This document shows positions 9,097 to 19,038 of a stretch of 64,000 bases of DNA, one piece after another. The stretch comes from Pseudomonadota bacterium (GTDB lineage Bacteria; Pseudomonadota; Gammaproteobacteria; Xanthomonadales; Xanthomonadaceae). The notes under the pieces are model-generated. The model made no database searches and was not told where the DNA came from. It saw only the letters and a list, made by a program, of their open reading frames with translations. The stretch's first letter is position 1. The number at the start of each line of letters is the position of its first letter. A program made the translations under genes and the position numbers. The stretch lies in contig JAKACT010000003.1 in NCBI GenBank assembly GCA_021821195.1, forward strand, positions 310,001 through 374,000, read 5' to 3'.

Positions 9097-10908
9097 ATGC
9101 GCATGATCAGCTTGGACACCCATCGCCGCCCCGCCACACCGCGGCGGCACGGCCCGCTCCGCCACCTGCTGTTGGCGCTGGGCATGGCCGCCAGCATCGT
9201 CGCTGCGGCCCAGAGCGCGCCGGAAGCACCGACCAACCCCGACCTCGGCCCTGCGTTCGCCACCCGCAACGCGGCCTACGTGCCGATCCTGCTGGACGAA
9301 ATCCCGGGCTGGGAGCACGAGGACTTCGAAGAAGTCTTCGCCAGCTTCAACACCAACTGCCGAGCGATGAAGCGGCGCAGCGCATGGGCGCCGATCTGCG
9401 CGAGGCTCGCCAAGCTGCCGCACGACGAAAGCACGCTGCGGCAGTTCCTGCACGATGAATTCTTCGCCTACCAGATGCTGACGCCCACGCGCAGCGCCAC
9501 CGGCAAGCTGACCGGCTATTTCGAGCCGCTGATCTCCGGCTCGCTGACCCGCCAGGGCGCGTACCGCTACCCGATCTACGCCACCCCGCCGGACCTGCTG
9601 ATGGTCGATTCGCGCACCGTCGCCGGGCAGGCCACGCGCTGGCTGAAGCGCGACGGCGCCCGCCTGGTCGGCGCCGAACGCGGCGATGCCGGTGCCCGCG
9701 AATACCGCATCGAGCTCGGCGGCGCATCGCCCAACCCGCGCGACAAGCGCTACCGCGTGCGCATCGACGGCAACACCGTGCGCGCCTACTACACCCGCCA
9801 GCAGATCGACGCCAATGCGCTGGACGCGCCGGTGCTGGCGTGGGTGGCCGATCCGTACAAGCTCTATTCGATGCAGATCCAAGGCTCCGGCAAGATCCAG
9901 CTCAAGGACGGCGGCCTGATCCGGCTGGCCTATGCCGAGCAGAACGGGCAGCCGTTCCTGCCCAACGCCACCCGCGGCGACGCCGACGCGATGTTGCTGG
10001 CGATCAAGGCGCGCGGGCTGGACCAGCCGCTGGCGGTGGAGATTCCCGGCGGCACCCGCGGCATGAAGCGACCCGGCGGCGATGCCGCGGTGGACGCCGA
10101 GGTTGCCCGGATCGTGGCCGCGCTGCAGGGCGGCGGCACCACCTCGCCTTCGGCATCATCGACATCGGCACGGATCAAGCCGAAGCCCAAGGGCAAGCGC
10201 CCGCCCGCGCAGGCGTCCACCACCGCGACACCGGTCGATGCGTCCGACGTGGAGGCGATGATCCAGCTGCTGCTAAACGCACCGGTGGCCGACACCACGT
10301 ACGTGGCGCCGGTGGAAGAGGAAGCGGTCGCTGCGGCAACCACGCCCGCCGCGACCGCAAGGCCTGACCGCAACGACGACGCGCCCACCGCGCGCATGGA
10401 CATGTCCGAGTTCGAGGGCAAGGGCGGCGGCAAGGCCGCGGGCCACGCCAGCGGCAGCGGCGTGGCGGTCCCCAGCACCGGCATCCTCGATCCCAGCTAC
10501 GTGTTCTTCCGTCGCATCGGCGACGGCCCGGAAGGCCCGATCGGCGCGCTGGGCGTGCCGCTCAGCGCCGGCCGCTCGATGGCGGTGGACCCGCGCGCCA
10601 CCCCGCTGGGCGCACCGGTGTTCATCGAGGGCACCCGCCCCGGCAGCAGCACGCCGATGCGCCGGCTGGTGTTCGCCCAAGACACCGGCGGGGCGATCCG
10701 CGGCAGCGTGCGCGGCGACTTCTTCTGGGGCTTCGGCGACAAGGCCGGCAAGATGGCGCTGGCCACCAACCAGCCGGTGCGGATGTGGCTGCTGCTGCCC
10801 AAGGCGGTGGCCGGCAGCGCCGCCGCCAGCGGCATCAAGACCCGCGGCGAAGGCGGCGGCCTGCGCGACTGCGCGGTGCCGGACGAGGAGCTGTGCGTGG
10901 AGGAGTGA
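9097..10908 (+). CDS. mltA: MltA-type membrane-bound lytic murein transglycosylase with long internal linker
   Basis: This secreted enzyme cleaves the MurNAc-GlcNAc bond of peptidoglycan with 1,6-anhydro ring formation. The N-terminus has a hydrophobic signal segment (HLLLALGMAASIVAAAQS) without an obvious lipobox. The MltA domain includes LTGYFEPLISGS and LYSMQIQGSGKIQL, and the C-terminal 3D domain contains FAQDTGGAIRGSVRGDFFWG, where D529 fits the family's catalytic aspartate. At 603 residues it is much longer than the E. coli enzyme (365). Most of the difference is a roughly 118-residue low-complexity stretch (about residues 345-462) between the two conserved parts. It sits directly before tssF, so a role in opening the wall for the T6SS is attractive but inferred. 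Confidence 0.9.
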   Translation: MRMISLDTHRRPATPRRHGPLRHLLLALGMAASIVAAAQSAPEAPTNPDLGPAFATRNAAYVPILLDEIPGWEHEDFEEVFASFNTNCRAMKRRSAWAPICARLAKLPHDESTLRQFLHDEFFAYQMLTPTRSATGKLTGYFEPLISGSLTRQGAYRYPIYATPPDLLMVDSRTVAGQATRWLKRDGARLVGAERGDAGAREYRIELGGASPNPRDKRYRVRIDGNTVRAYYTRQQIDANALDAPVLAWVADPYKLYSMQIQGSGKIQLKDGGLIRLAYAEQNGQPFLPNATRGDADAMLLAIKARGLDQPLAVEIPGGTRGMKRPGGDAAVDAEVARIVAALQGGGTTSPSASSTSARIKPKPKGKRPPAQASTTATPVDASDVEAMIQLLLNAPVADTTYVAPVEEEAVAAATTPAATARPDRNDDAPTARMDMSEFEGKGGGKAAGHASGSGVAVPSTGILDPSYVFFRRIGDGPEGPIGALGVPLSAGRSMAVDPRATPLGAPVFIEGTRPGSSTPMRRLVFAQDTGGAIRGSVRGDFFWGFGDKAGKMALATNQPVRMWLLLPKAVAGSAAASGIKTRGEGGGLRDCAVPDEELCVEE

Positions 10909-11038
10909 GCGGGCGCCGGCGCGCCCGCCCCGGAGGGCATAGACCATCCGGCGAATGGCCGCGTCGGGCGGCGCTCACTAGCCTGTGTCCTCGCCCGCCG
11001 CGCGCCGCGCGGGACCCGGCCAATGCCGCAGGACCGCC

Positions 11039-12874
11039 ATGCTCGACGATCTGCTGCCGTACTACGAGAACGAACTGACCTACCTCCGGCGGCTGTCGAA
11101 GGAGTTCGCCGCGCGCTATCCCAAGATCGCCTCGCGCCTGCAGATGGAAGGCGAGGCCTGCGAGGATCCGCACGTCGAGCGGATGATCGAGTCGTTCTCG
11201 TTCCTGACCGCGCGTATCCACAAGAAGCTGGACGACGAATTCCCGCAGATCACCGAGGCGATGCTGTCGGTGCTGTACCCGCATTTCCTGCGCCCGGTGC
11301 CATCGATGTCGGTGGCGCAGCTGGCGCTGGCCCCCGGTGCCGACATCAACGAGATGCAGGAAATGCCGCGCCACGGCGAACTGCTGACGCGGCCGGTGCA
11401 GGGCCTGCCGATCCGCTATCGCACCGCCTACCCGGTGGAGGTGTGGCCGATCCGGGTGGCGCAGGCACGGCTGGAAGCGGCCGAGCGCTCGGCCTTCGCC
11501 GTGACCCGCAATGACACCGTCGCCACCCTGCAGCTGCGCATCGAGGCCACCGGCCAGCTGCCGCTGTCGCAGCTGTCGATCCGCCAGCTGCGCTTCTATC
11601 TGGATGGCGAAAGCCCGCTGGTGCACGCGCTGCACGAGCTGCTGCTCAACTCCGCCGCCGGCATCACCCTGCGCGCGCCCGACGATGCGCCGCAGGTGCC
11701 GCCGCTGCGGCTGCCGCCCGGCAGCCTGCGCCCGGTCGGATTCGCCGAAGACGAGGCCCTGCTCGACTACGACCCGCGTTCATTCCTCGGCTACCGGCTG
11801 ATCCAGGAATACTTCGTGCTGCCGGAGAAATTCCTGTTCGTGGACCTGGCCAACCTGGACCTGTCGCGCTTCGACCGCGCGGTGGAAATCGCCATCGAGT
11901 TCAACGCCTTCGGCCGGCCGGAGCGGCTGGCGCGGTTGGAACAAACCGTCTCCGCGGACACCTTCCGGCTGTTCTGCACGCCGGTGGTCAACCTGTTCAA
12001 GCAGCAGGGCGAGCCGATCCGGCTGTCGCAGGAGCGCCACGAATACCAGATCGTCCCCGACGTGCGCCGCCCGCTGGGGCTGGAGGTGTATTCGGTGGAC
12101 TGGGTGCGCAAGTTCAGCCGCGGCCCCGGCGGCAACGATTCGGTCGAATTCCATCCCGCCTATTCGGTGCAGCACGGCCTGCACGACGACGGCAACGGCC
12201 ATTACTGGTACCTGCAGCGGCGCCCGTCGCTGCTGCCGGGCGACGATGGCGCCGACGTGATGCTGAGCCTGGTCGATCGCGACATGAACCCGCGCGCGCC
12301 CGGCGTGGACACGCTCTCGGTCAGCCTCACCTGCACCAACCGCGACCTGCCCGCGCAACTCCCGTTCGGTGGCGACGACAGCCTGCTGCAGCCGGAACAG
12401 GGCGGCGTGATCGCCTCCGCACGGCTGCTGAAGAAGCCCAGCCCGACCTGGCGCGCACCCATGCGGCAGGCCAACCAGTGGCGGCTGATCTCGCACCTGT
12501 CGCTGAACCACCTGTCGATCGTCGATGGCGGGCGCGAGGCGCTGCTGGAGATCCTCAACCTCTACAACTTCGCCGACTCCGGCAGCCTGCGCAAGCAGAT
12601 CGCCGGCATCACCCGCGTCGGCGGGCACCCCTCGGTGACCCGCATCGGCCGCGCGCCGCGGCAGGCATTCGTCCGCGGCACCGAAATCGAACTGGAGTTC
12701 GATGAAAACCAGTACGTGGGTTCCGGCGTCTACCTGATGGCCTGCGTGCTGGACCACTTCTTCGGGCTGTACTGCACCGCCAATTCCTACACCCGCCTGA
12801 GCGTGCGCAGCGCGCAGCGCGAGGACTGGCTGGTGCGCTTCGCCCCACGCAGCGGGAGCCTGCCGCTGGTATGA
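11039..12874 (+). CDS. tssF: TssF T6SS baseplate protein
   Basis: The 611-residue product starts MLDDLLPYYENELTYLRRL and continues EFAARYPKIASRLQ, the diagnostic N-terminus of TssF (VasA/ImpG family). TssF with TssG, TssE and TssK builds the baseplate wedge around the VgrG hub. The ATG at 11039 is preceded by CAGGA; an in-frame ATG 18 codons earlier encodes unrelated sequence and was rejected. The stop overlaps the tssG start by 4 bases (ATGA), so the two are translationally coupled. In many clusters tssE precedes tssF; here mltA takes that place. Confidence 0.95.
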   Translation: MLDDLLPYYENELTYLRRLSKEFAARYPKIASRLQMEGEACEDPHVERMIESFSFLTARIHKKLDDEFPQITEAMLSVLYPHFLRPVPSMSVAQLALAPGADINEMQEMPRHGELLTRPVQGLPIRYRTAYPVEVWPIRVAQARLEAAERSAFAVTRNDTVATLQLRIEATGQLPLSQLSIRQLRFYLDGESPLVHALHELLLNSAAGITLRAPDDAPQVPPLRLPPGSLRPVGFAEDEALLDYDPRSFLGYRLIQEYFVLPEKFLFVDLANLDLSRFDRAVEIAIEFNAFGRPERLARLEQTVSADTFRLFCTPVVNLFKQQGEPIRLSQERHEYQIVPDVRRPLGLEVYSVDWVRKFSRGPGGNDSVEFHPAYSVQHGLHDDGNGHYWYLQRRPSLLPGDDGADVMLSLVDRDMNPRAPGVDTLSVSLTCTNRDLPAQLPFGGDDSLLQPEQGGVIASARLLKKPSPTWRAPMRQANQWRLISHLSLNHLSIVDGGREALLEILNLYNFADSGSLRKQIAGITRVGGHPSVTRIGRAPRQAFVRGTEIELEFDENQYVGSGVYLMACVLDHFFGLYCTANSYTRLSVRSAQREDWLVRFAPRSGSLPLV

Positions 12875-13965
12875 GCGAGGAGATCGCAGCCGCCGCGCCC
12901 ACCACCACCGAGCCGCGCGACATCGACCCGATGCGCCCTGCGCTGGAACGGCTGCAGGCGCAGCCGGGGCGTTTCGGCTTCTTCCAGGCGGTGCGGTTGC
13001 TGTACGGCGCCAACGGCTTCGATGGCCGCGGCAGCGGCGCGCGCCCCGGCCCGCTGCGCTTCGTGACCCCTGCGTCGCTGGCCTTTCCCGTGTCGGAGCT
13101 GGCCTCGATCGATGGCCACGACCGCGACACCCGCGTCTGCGTCAACTTCATGGGCCTCACCGGCCCCTCGGGGGTGCTGCCACGCAGCTACACCGAGCTG
13201 TTGATCGCGCGCAGGCTGGACCGTGATCGCAGCGCGCAGGAATTCCTCGACATCTTCAACCACCGACTGGTGGCGCTGTTCTGGTTGGCATGGGCCAAGC
13301 ACCGACCGGAAATCGGTCGCGAATTCGGCTTCCAAAACTCGGTGCTGCGCTATCTGGAGCACCTGGTCGGGCTGGGTACGCCGGCGCTGCAGGCGCGGCT
13401 GCATCCGGGCAAACAAAGCGCCACGCCGGCCAAACCGCTGCCCGGCGCCGCCATGGCGTATTTCTCCGGCCTGATCGCACAGCGCCCGCACGGCGAGCGC
13501 GCGATCGCGCAGGTGGTGTCGGCGGTGGTCGGTGCACCGGTGGAGGCACGCGGCTGCCTGGGCACCTGGCAGGCCATCACCGACGAAGCCCGCACCCGGT
13601 TGGGCCACAGCGGCCACCAGCTGGGCGCCGGCTGCGTGCTCGGCGCGCGCTACTGGGACCGCCAGACCACGCTGCGGCTGACCATCGGTCCCCTGCGGCG
13701 CGACAAATTCAACGCCCTGCTGCCGCGTGGCGAACGCCTGGGCGACGTGATCGAACTCACCCGCTTCCTCACCGGGCTGGCGCTCGACCTGCGCGTGCGG
13801 CTGTCACTGCGTGCCGATGAAGTACCACCGCTGCAGCTGGGTGCACGCGGCGCCGACCGCCCGCAGCTGGGCTGGAACACCTGGCTGCGCGGACCGCCCC
13901 GCCGGCAACCCGCAACCGACGCCGAATTCCACTTTTCCGCAATGGGAGGCCAGTCATGGCACTGA
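12871..13965 (+). CDS. tssG: TssG T6SS baseplate protein
   Basis: This 364-residue TssG (VasB/ImpH) protein has the family signatures RFGFFQAVRLL near residue 35, VNFMGLTGPSGVLPRSYTEL near residue 92 and an EFLDIFNHRLVALFWLAW helix. TssG pairs with two TssF copies in each wedge of the T6SS baseplate. It overlaps tssF by 4 bases and tssH by 10 bases, so tssF-tssG-tssH form a tight operon. Confidence 0.94.
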   Translation: MSEEIAAAAPTTTEPRDIDPMRPALERLQAQPGRFGFFQAVRLLYGANGFDGRGSGARPGPLRFVTPASLAFPVSELASIDGHDRDTRVCVNFMGLTGPSGVLPRSYTELLIARRLDRDRSAQEFLDIFNHRLVALFWLAWAKHRPEIGREFGFQNSVLRYLEHLVGLGTPALQARLHPGKQSATPAKPLPGAAMAYFSGLIAQRPHGERAIAQVVSAVVGAPVEARGCLGTWQAITDEARTRLGHSGHQLGAGCVLGARYWDRQTTLRLTIGPLRRDKFNALLPRGERLGDVIELTRFLTGLALDLRVRLSLRADEVPPLQLGARGADRPQLGWNTWLRGPPRRQPATDAEFHFSAMGGQSWH

Positions 13966-16619
13966 ATCTGCGCGCGCTGATCGCACGCCTCAACCCCACC
14001 GTCCGCAGCGCGATGGAGGGCGCCGCTGGCCTGTGCATGTCGCGCGGCCACTACGAAGTCGAGGTGGAGCACGTGCTGGCAAAGCTGCTGGAAGTCGAGA
14101 ACAGCGACATCCGCCGCATCCTTCGCCAATTCGAGATCGCCCCGGAAGCGCTGGAGCGCGAGCTGGGCAAGGCGCTGGATGGCTTCAAGAGCGGCAACCA
14201 GCGCACCCCGGCGCTGTCGGCGATGCTGCCCAAGCTGTTCGAAGCGGCATGGGGCTGGGCCTCGATCGAATTCGGCGAAGCCAGGATCCGCAGTGGCCAT
14301 GTGCTCGTCGCGCTGCTGGCGGATGCCGAACTGCGCAGGCTGGTGTCGGTCAGCGCGCGCTCACTGGAGAAGATCAACCTCGAAACCCTGAGCAAGAACT
14401 TCCACGCCCTGACCGAAGCCTCGTCGGAAGCGAAGGACGCGCGCGCGCTGGGCGATGCCGGCGCCGCGACGGTCGGCGGCGATGCAGCCACGCCGGGCGC
14501 GGCCCCCGGCGGCGGCAAGCCCAGCCGGACGCCCAACCTCGACCAGTACTGCATCAACCTCACTCAGCGCGCGCGGGAGGGCAAGCTGGACCCGGTGCTC
14601 GGCCGCGATGCCGAAATCCGGCTGATGATCGACGTGCTGACCCGTCGCCGCCAGAACAATCCCATCCTCACCGGCGAAGCCGGTGTCGGCAAGACCGCTG
14701 TGGTCGAAGGCCTGGCCCTGCGCATCGCCCGGGACGACGTGCCGCCGCAGCTGCAGGGCGTGGAGCTGCTGTCGCTGGACCTGGGCCTGCTGCAGGCCGG
14801 CGCTTCGGTGAAGGGCGAGTTCGAGAACCGGTTGAAGGGCGTGATCGAAGAGGTCAAGTCCAGCCCGAAGCCGATCATCATGTTCATCGACGAGGCGCAC
14901 ACGCTGATCGGCGCCGGCGGCGCAGCCGGCCAGAACGACGCGGCCAACCTGCTCAAGCCGGCGCTGGCGCGCGGCGAGATGCGCACCATCGCCGCCACCA
15001 CCTGGAGCGAATACAAGAAATACTTCGAAAAGGACCCCGCCCTCACCCGCCGCTTCCAGGTGGTGAAGGTGGACGAACCCGACGACGAGAAGGCGGTGTC
15101 GATGCTGCGTGGCGTCGGCCGGGCAATGGCCGCGCATCACAAGGTGCGCATCCTCGACGAAGCGATCACCGAGGCGGTCAAGTTGAGCTCGCGCTTCATC
15201 CCCGGCCGCCAGCTGCCGGACAAGGCGGTGAGCGTGCTCGATACCGCCTGCGCCAAGATCGCGATCGGCCAGAACGCCACGCCCGCGCGGATCGAGGACG
15301 CACGCCGGCGCCTGGAGGTGCTTGCGACCGAGCGCGCGCAGCTGGAGAACGAGCAGGCCGGGGGCGCCGACCATGGCAAGCGGCTGGGCGAGATCGCGGA
15401 CGAAGCGACGACGCTCGGCGAGTCGCTGGCCGCCGACGAGGCTCGCTTCGCGCAGGAAAAGGAGCTGGTGGCGAAGATCCACGCCGAACTCGACCGGATC
15501 GAAGCGCTGCCGGAAGGCGACCCGGCCCGCGCCGACGCACTGGCCACGCTCAACGCCGCGCGCGCCGAACTGAAGGCGCTGCAGGGTTTCGAGCCGATGA
15601 TCCTGCCGGTGGTCGACGCCTCGGCGGTGGCGCAGATCATCGCCGGCTGGACCGGGATCCCGGTCGGGCGGATGGTGGCCGACGAGATCCAGACCGTGCT
15701 GAGGCTCAAGGAAACGCTGGAGGAACGCGTGATCGGGCAGGGCCACGCCTTGGACGCCATCGCCCAGCGCGTGCGGACCTCGCGCGCCAACCTCGAGGAT
15801 CCGGACAAGCCCAAGGGCGTGTTCCTGCTGGTCGGCACCTCCGGCGTCGGCAAGACCGAGACCGCGATCGCGCTGGCCGATGCGCTGTACGGCGGCGAGC
15901 GCAGCATGATCACGATCGCGATGTCCGAGTACCAGGAGGCGCACACGGTCTCCAGTCTCAAGGGCAGCCCGCCCGGCTATGTGGGCTATGGCGAGGGCGG
16001 CGTGCTCACCGAAGCGGTGCGGCGCCGGCCGTATTCGGTGGTACTGCTGGACGAAATCGAGAAAGCCCATCCCGACGTGCTGGAACTGTTCTTCCAGGTC
16101 TTCGACAAGGGTCGCATGGAGGACGGCGAAGGCCGCGAGATCGACTTCCGCAACACGCTGATCATCCTCACCTCAAACGCCGGCACCGACTTGGTGATGC
16201 AGGCCTGCAGCGAGTCCGAGGAGCTGCCCACCGTCGAGTCCCTGAATGAACTGCTCAAGCCCGAGCTCAACCGCGTATTCAAGCCGGCCTTCCTGGGCCG
16301 CACCGCGGTGGTGCCTTATTACCCGCTGCGCGACGCGGACATGCGCAAGATCGTGCGGCTGAAGCTCAACAAGATCGGCAAGCGGATCCGCGCCAACCAT
16401 GGCGCCGCGTTCGAATACGACGACGCGGTGGTGGATGCCATCGCCGATCGCTGCACCGAGGTCGATTCCGGCGCCCGCAACATCGACAACATCCTCACCG
16501 GCACGGTCCTGCCGGAAGTCTCCGGCCATGTGCTGGAGCGGATGGCCGAAGGCGGCGGCGTCCACGCCATCCGCATCGGCGTGGCCGATGGCGGCGGCTT
16601 CGACTATGCGGTGACCTGA
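13956..16619 (+). CDS. tssH: TssH (ClpV1) AAA+ ATPase that disassembles the T6SS sheath
   Basis: This is an 887-residue ClpB/Hsp100-type ATPase. The N-terminal Clp repeat domain (about 1-150) recognises contracted TssB/TssC sheath. AAA1 has Walker A GEAGVGKT (residues 240-247) and Walker B MFIDEAH (309-315). A coiled-coil middle segment with EFAQEKELV-type helices lies near 440-520. AAA2 has Walker A GTSGVGKT (627-634) and Walker B VVLLDEIEKAHP. Both ATP sites look intact. ClpV resets the machine after firing by threading TssC. The start ATG lies inside the end of tssG. Confidence 0.96.
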   Translation: MALNLRALIARLNPTVRSAMEGAAGLCMSRGHYEVEVEHVLAKLLEVENSDIRRILRQFEIAPEALERELGKALDGFKSGNQRTPALSAMLPKLFEAAWGWASIEFGEARIRSGHVLVALLADAELRRLVSVSARSLEKINLETLSKNFHALTEASSEAKDARALGDAGAATVGGDAATPGAAPGGGKPSRTPNLDQYCINLTQRAREGKLDPVLGRDAEIRLMIDVLTRRRQNNPILTGEAGVGKTAVVEGLALRIARDDVPPQLQGVELLSLDLGLLQAGASVKGEFENRLKGVIEEVKSSPKPIIMFIDEAHTLIGAGGAAGQNDAANLLKPALARGEMRTIAATTWSEYKKYFEKDPALTRRFQVVKVDEPDDEKAVSMLRGVGRAMAAHHKVRILDEAITEAVKLSSRFIPGRQLPDKAVSVLDTACAKIAIGQNATPARIEDARRRLEVLATERAQLENEQAGGADHGKRLGEIADEATTLGESLAADEARFAQEKELVAKIHAELDRIEALPEGDPARADALATLNAARAELKALQGFEPMILPVVDASAVAQIIAGWTGIPVGRMVADEIQTVLRLKETLEERVIGQGHALDAIAQRVRTSRANLEDPDKPKGVFLLVGTSGVGKTETAIALADALYGGERSMITIAMSEYQEAHTVSSLKGSPPGYVGYGEGGVLTEAVRRRPYSVVLLDEIEKAHPDVLELFFQVFDKGRMEDGEGREIDFRNTLIILTSNAGTDLVMQACSESEELPTVESLNELLKPELNRVFKPAFLGRTAVVPYYPLRDADMRKIVRLKLNKIGKRIRANHGAAFEYDDAVVDAIADRCTEVDSGARNIDNILTGTVLPEVSGHVLERMAEGGGVHAIRIGVADGGGFDYAVT

Positions 16620-16764
16620 CCTAGGCGCACGCCACCCGCCGGCGTGCGACCTAGCCCGTCCGCCCTATCCCGGCCATCCGGTCGGATCGGGCATAGCACT
16701 TCGGGTGAATGTTCAAAGACATCCGCAATCCCGAGGATTGGCCCGAACAGCCGCCGAACCCGCC

Positions 16765-18975
16765 ATGTCCACGCTCTCCACCCGCAACCGGATGTACTTC
16801 CTGACCCTGGATGGCCAGCAGGAGGACGAGTTGCTGGTCGACGAAATGCAGGGGGAGGAAGGCATCTCGCAATTGTTCCAACTGCGCCTGAAGCTGCTGT
16901 CCAGCGAGCCGCGCTTCGCGCCCGAGGACATCATCGGCAAGAGCGCCATCCTGCGCATCGAGACCTGGGACACCGGCCACGGCGGCGGCGAGCGCCATTG
17001 GAGCGGCTACGTCTCCCGCTTCGCGGTGACCGGCTGCATCCCGGCCACCCACGACAAGGGCGGCGACATCTTCTGCTACGAATGCGACATCGTGCCGTGG
17101 TTCTGGTTCATGACCCAGAACGAGGACTGCCGCATCTTCCAGAACCTCACCGTGGCCGACATCATCGACACGGTGTTCGCGGAGTTCGGCTACAGCGACT
17201 ACAAGCTGGAGCTGTCGGGAAGCTACCCCAAGCTCGAGTACTGCACCCAGTTCAACGAGAGCACCTATGCCTTCCTATGCCGGCTGGTCGAGCGCGAAGG
17301 CATCTACTTCTATTTCCGCCACGACGAGTCGAGCGAAGCCCGGCACATCCTCGTCTTCAGCGACAACAAGGACCACAACCCGCGCCTGGAACCGTTCCAG
17401 GTGCCGTTCCACCACGAGGGCCACGCCAAGGAAACGGACGCCATCCGCAGGCTGTCGTCCACCCAGCAGGTGCGCACGCGCGCGGCCACCTTGGCCGACT
17501 GGGACTACGCGAAGCGGGCGCCCGTCAGCGAGAACACCCCCACCCTGCTGCAAGCGGGCAGCGACCTGGGGCTGGAGGTCTATCGCTATCCCGGCGGCTT
17601 CACCCCCGCCAGCGGCGCCGCGGATGCCTCGGCCGGCAAGCACCTGGCGAAGGTCGTGATGGAAGCGCAGGAGAGCGACCACCAACTCTTCCACGGCGAG
17701 GGGCAAGTGCGGTCGCTGGCTCCGGGCCACCTGTTCGAACTGGAGAACCACGACCTCATCGAGTCCTTCAATGCGGAATACATGGTGGTGTCCGTGCAGC
17801 ACATCGCGCGCAACAACCTGATCCTGCCGGACAGCCCCGCCTATTACGGCAACACCTTCACCCTGCAAGCGAAGAGCGCCGTCTACCGCCCCGCGCAGGC
17901 CACGCCGCGCGGGCGGATGCATGGACCGCAGACCGCGATCGTGACCGGGCCGCCGGGCAACGAGGTGCATACCGACGACCTGGGCAGGATCAAGGTGCGC
18001 TTCCACTGGGACCGCAAGGTGGCCGGCCGCAAGACCAACACGCAGGACGAAAAGTCTTCCTGTTGGGTGCGGGTGGCGCAGCTGTGGGCCGGCGCCGGCT
18101 ACGGCACCTTCTTCCTGCCGCGGGTGGGCATGGAGGTGGTGGTGGACTTCCTCGACGGCGACCCCGACCGCCCGCTGGTGGTCGGCTGCGTCTACAACGG
18201 CCCCAACTCCCCCCCCATCGCGCCCGCCGACGCCACCCGCTCCACCATCAAGACGCTGTCCTCGAAGGGCGGCGGCGGCTTCAACGAGCTGCGCTTCGAG
18301 GACAAGAAAGACAGCGAGGAAATCTTCCTGCATGCGCAGAAGGACCTGCAGCTGCGCACCGGCAACTGCCGCACCGAGGCCATCGGCACCCACTCCGACC
18401 TTGCCATCGGCAAGGACCGCACCGAAAGCATCGGCGAGAACGCCCAACTCACCATCGGCAAGGCCCAGACCGTCTCGATCGGCACCAGCCGCGCGGTCAC
18501 CACGGGCGTCGATGACTACCTGACCGTCGGCGCCAACCAGCACACCAACGTCGGCGCCAACATGGCGGTCACCGCGGGCGCCAACTACAACCTGGATGCC
18601 GGCATCAACACGGCGGTCACCGCCGGCGTGAACATCGACATGAAGGCCGGCGTCAATCTGGTGGCGGAAGCCGGCGTCATCATCAGCCTCAAGGCCGGCA
18701 GCAATTCCATCGTGCTGAATCCGGCCGGCGTATTCATCACCGGCAACCTGGTGATGATCAACTCGGGCGGCAGTCCACTGTCCGCGCAGAAGGCGCAGAA
18801 AGCCGAGAAGGCGGACAAGCCCAGCAAGGCCAAGGACGCCATCCAAGGCAACGCCGGCAAGGTGTCCAACCCGGCGCAACAGCTGCAGGCGCGCGCGCTG
18901 CGCAACGCCGCGGCAAGCGCCCAGCCCTTCTGCGCTGAATGCGAGGCCGCCCGCGCGGCAATGGAAGCGCTCTGA
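16765..18975 (+). CDS. vgrG: VgrG T6SS spike protein
   Basis: The 736-residue VgrG starts at ATG 16765 (MSTLSTRNRMYFLTLDG). Residues up to about 480 form the gp27-like hub; the gp5-like OB-fold region includes DLGRIKVRFHWDR and SCWVRVAQLWAGAGYGTFF, then FLPRVGMEVVVDFLDGDPDRPLVVG. The C-terminal needle shows repeated short beta strands (about 545-680: VGANMAVTAGANYNLDAGIN and similar). There is no large C-terminal toxin domain, only a Lys/Ala-rich tail ending with a CAEC pair. Cargo is therefore probably carried through the adaptor and PAAR-like protein encoded downstream. An in-frame upstream start at 16705 adds 20 non-conserved residues. Confidence 0.95.
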   Translation: MSTLSTRNRMYFLTLDGQQEDELLVDEMQGEEGISQLFQLRLKLLSSEPRFAPEDIIGKSAILRIETWDTGHGGGERHWSGYVSRFAVTGCIPATHDKGGDIFCYECDIVPWFWFMTQNEDCRIFQNLTVADIIDTVFAEFGYSDYKLELSGSYPKLEYCTQFNESTYAFLCRLVEREGIYFYFRHDESSEARHILVFSDNKDHNPRLEPFQVPFHHEGHAKETDAIRRLSSTQQVRTRAATLADWDYAKRAPVSENTPTLLQAGSDLGLEVYRYPGGFTPASGAADASAGKHLAKVVMEAQESDHQLFHGEGQVRSLAPGHLFELENHDLIESFNAEYMVVSVQHIARNNLILPDSPAYYGNTFTLQAKSAVYRPAQATPRGRMHGPQTAIVTGPPGNEVHTDDLGRIKVRFHWDRKVAGRKTNTQDEKSSCWVRVAQLWAGAGYGTFFLPRVGMEVVVDFLDGDPDRPLVVGCVYNGPNSPPIAPADATRSTIKTLSSKGGGGFNELRFEDKKDSEEIFLHAQKDLQLRTGNCRTEAIGTHSDLAIGKDRTESIGENAQLTIGKAQTVSIGTSRAVTTGVDDYLTVGANQHTNVGANMAVTAGANYNLDAGINTAVTAGVNIDMKAGVNLVAEAGVIISLKAGSNSIVLNPAGVFITGNLVMINSGGSPLSAQKAQKAEKADKPSKAKDAIQGNAGKVSNPAQQLQARALRNAAASAQPFCAECEAARAAMEAL

Positions 18976-19038
18976 TCTCCCATCGAATACCCGTATTGCG
19001 ACCTCGATCTTTCCACTCCCCATTGATCCGCGTGCGCC

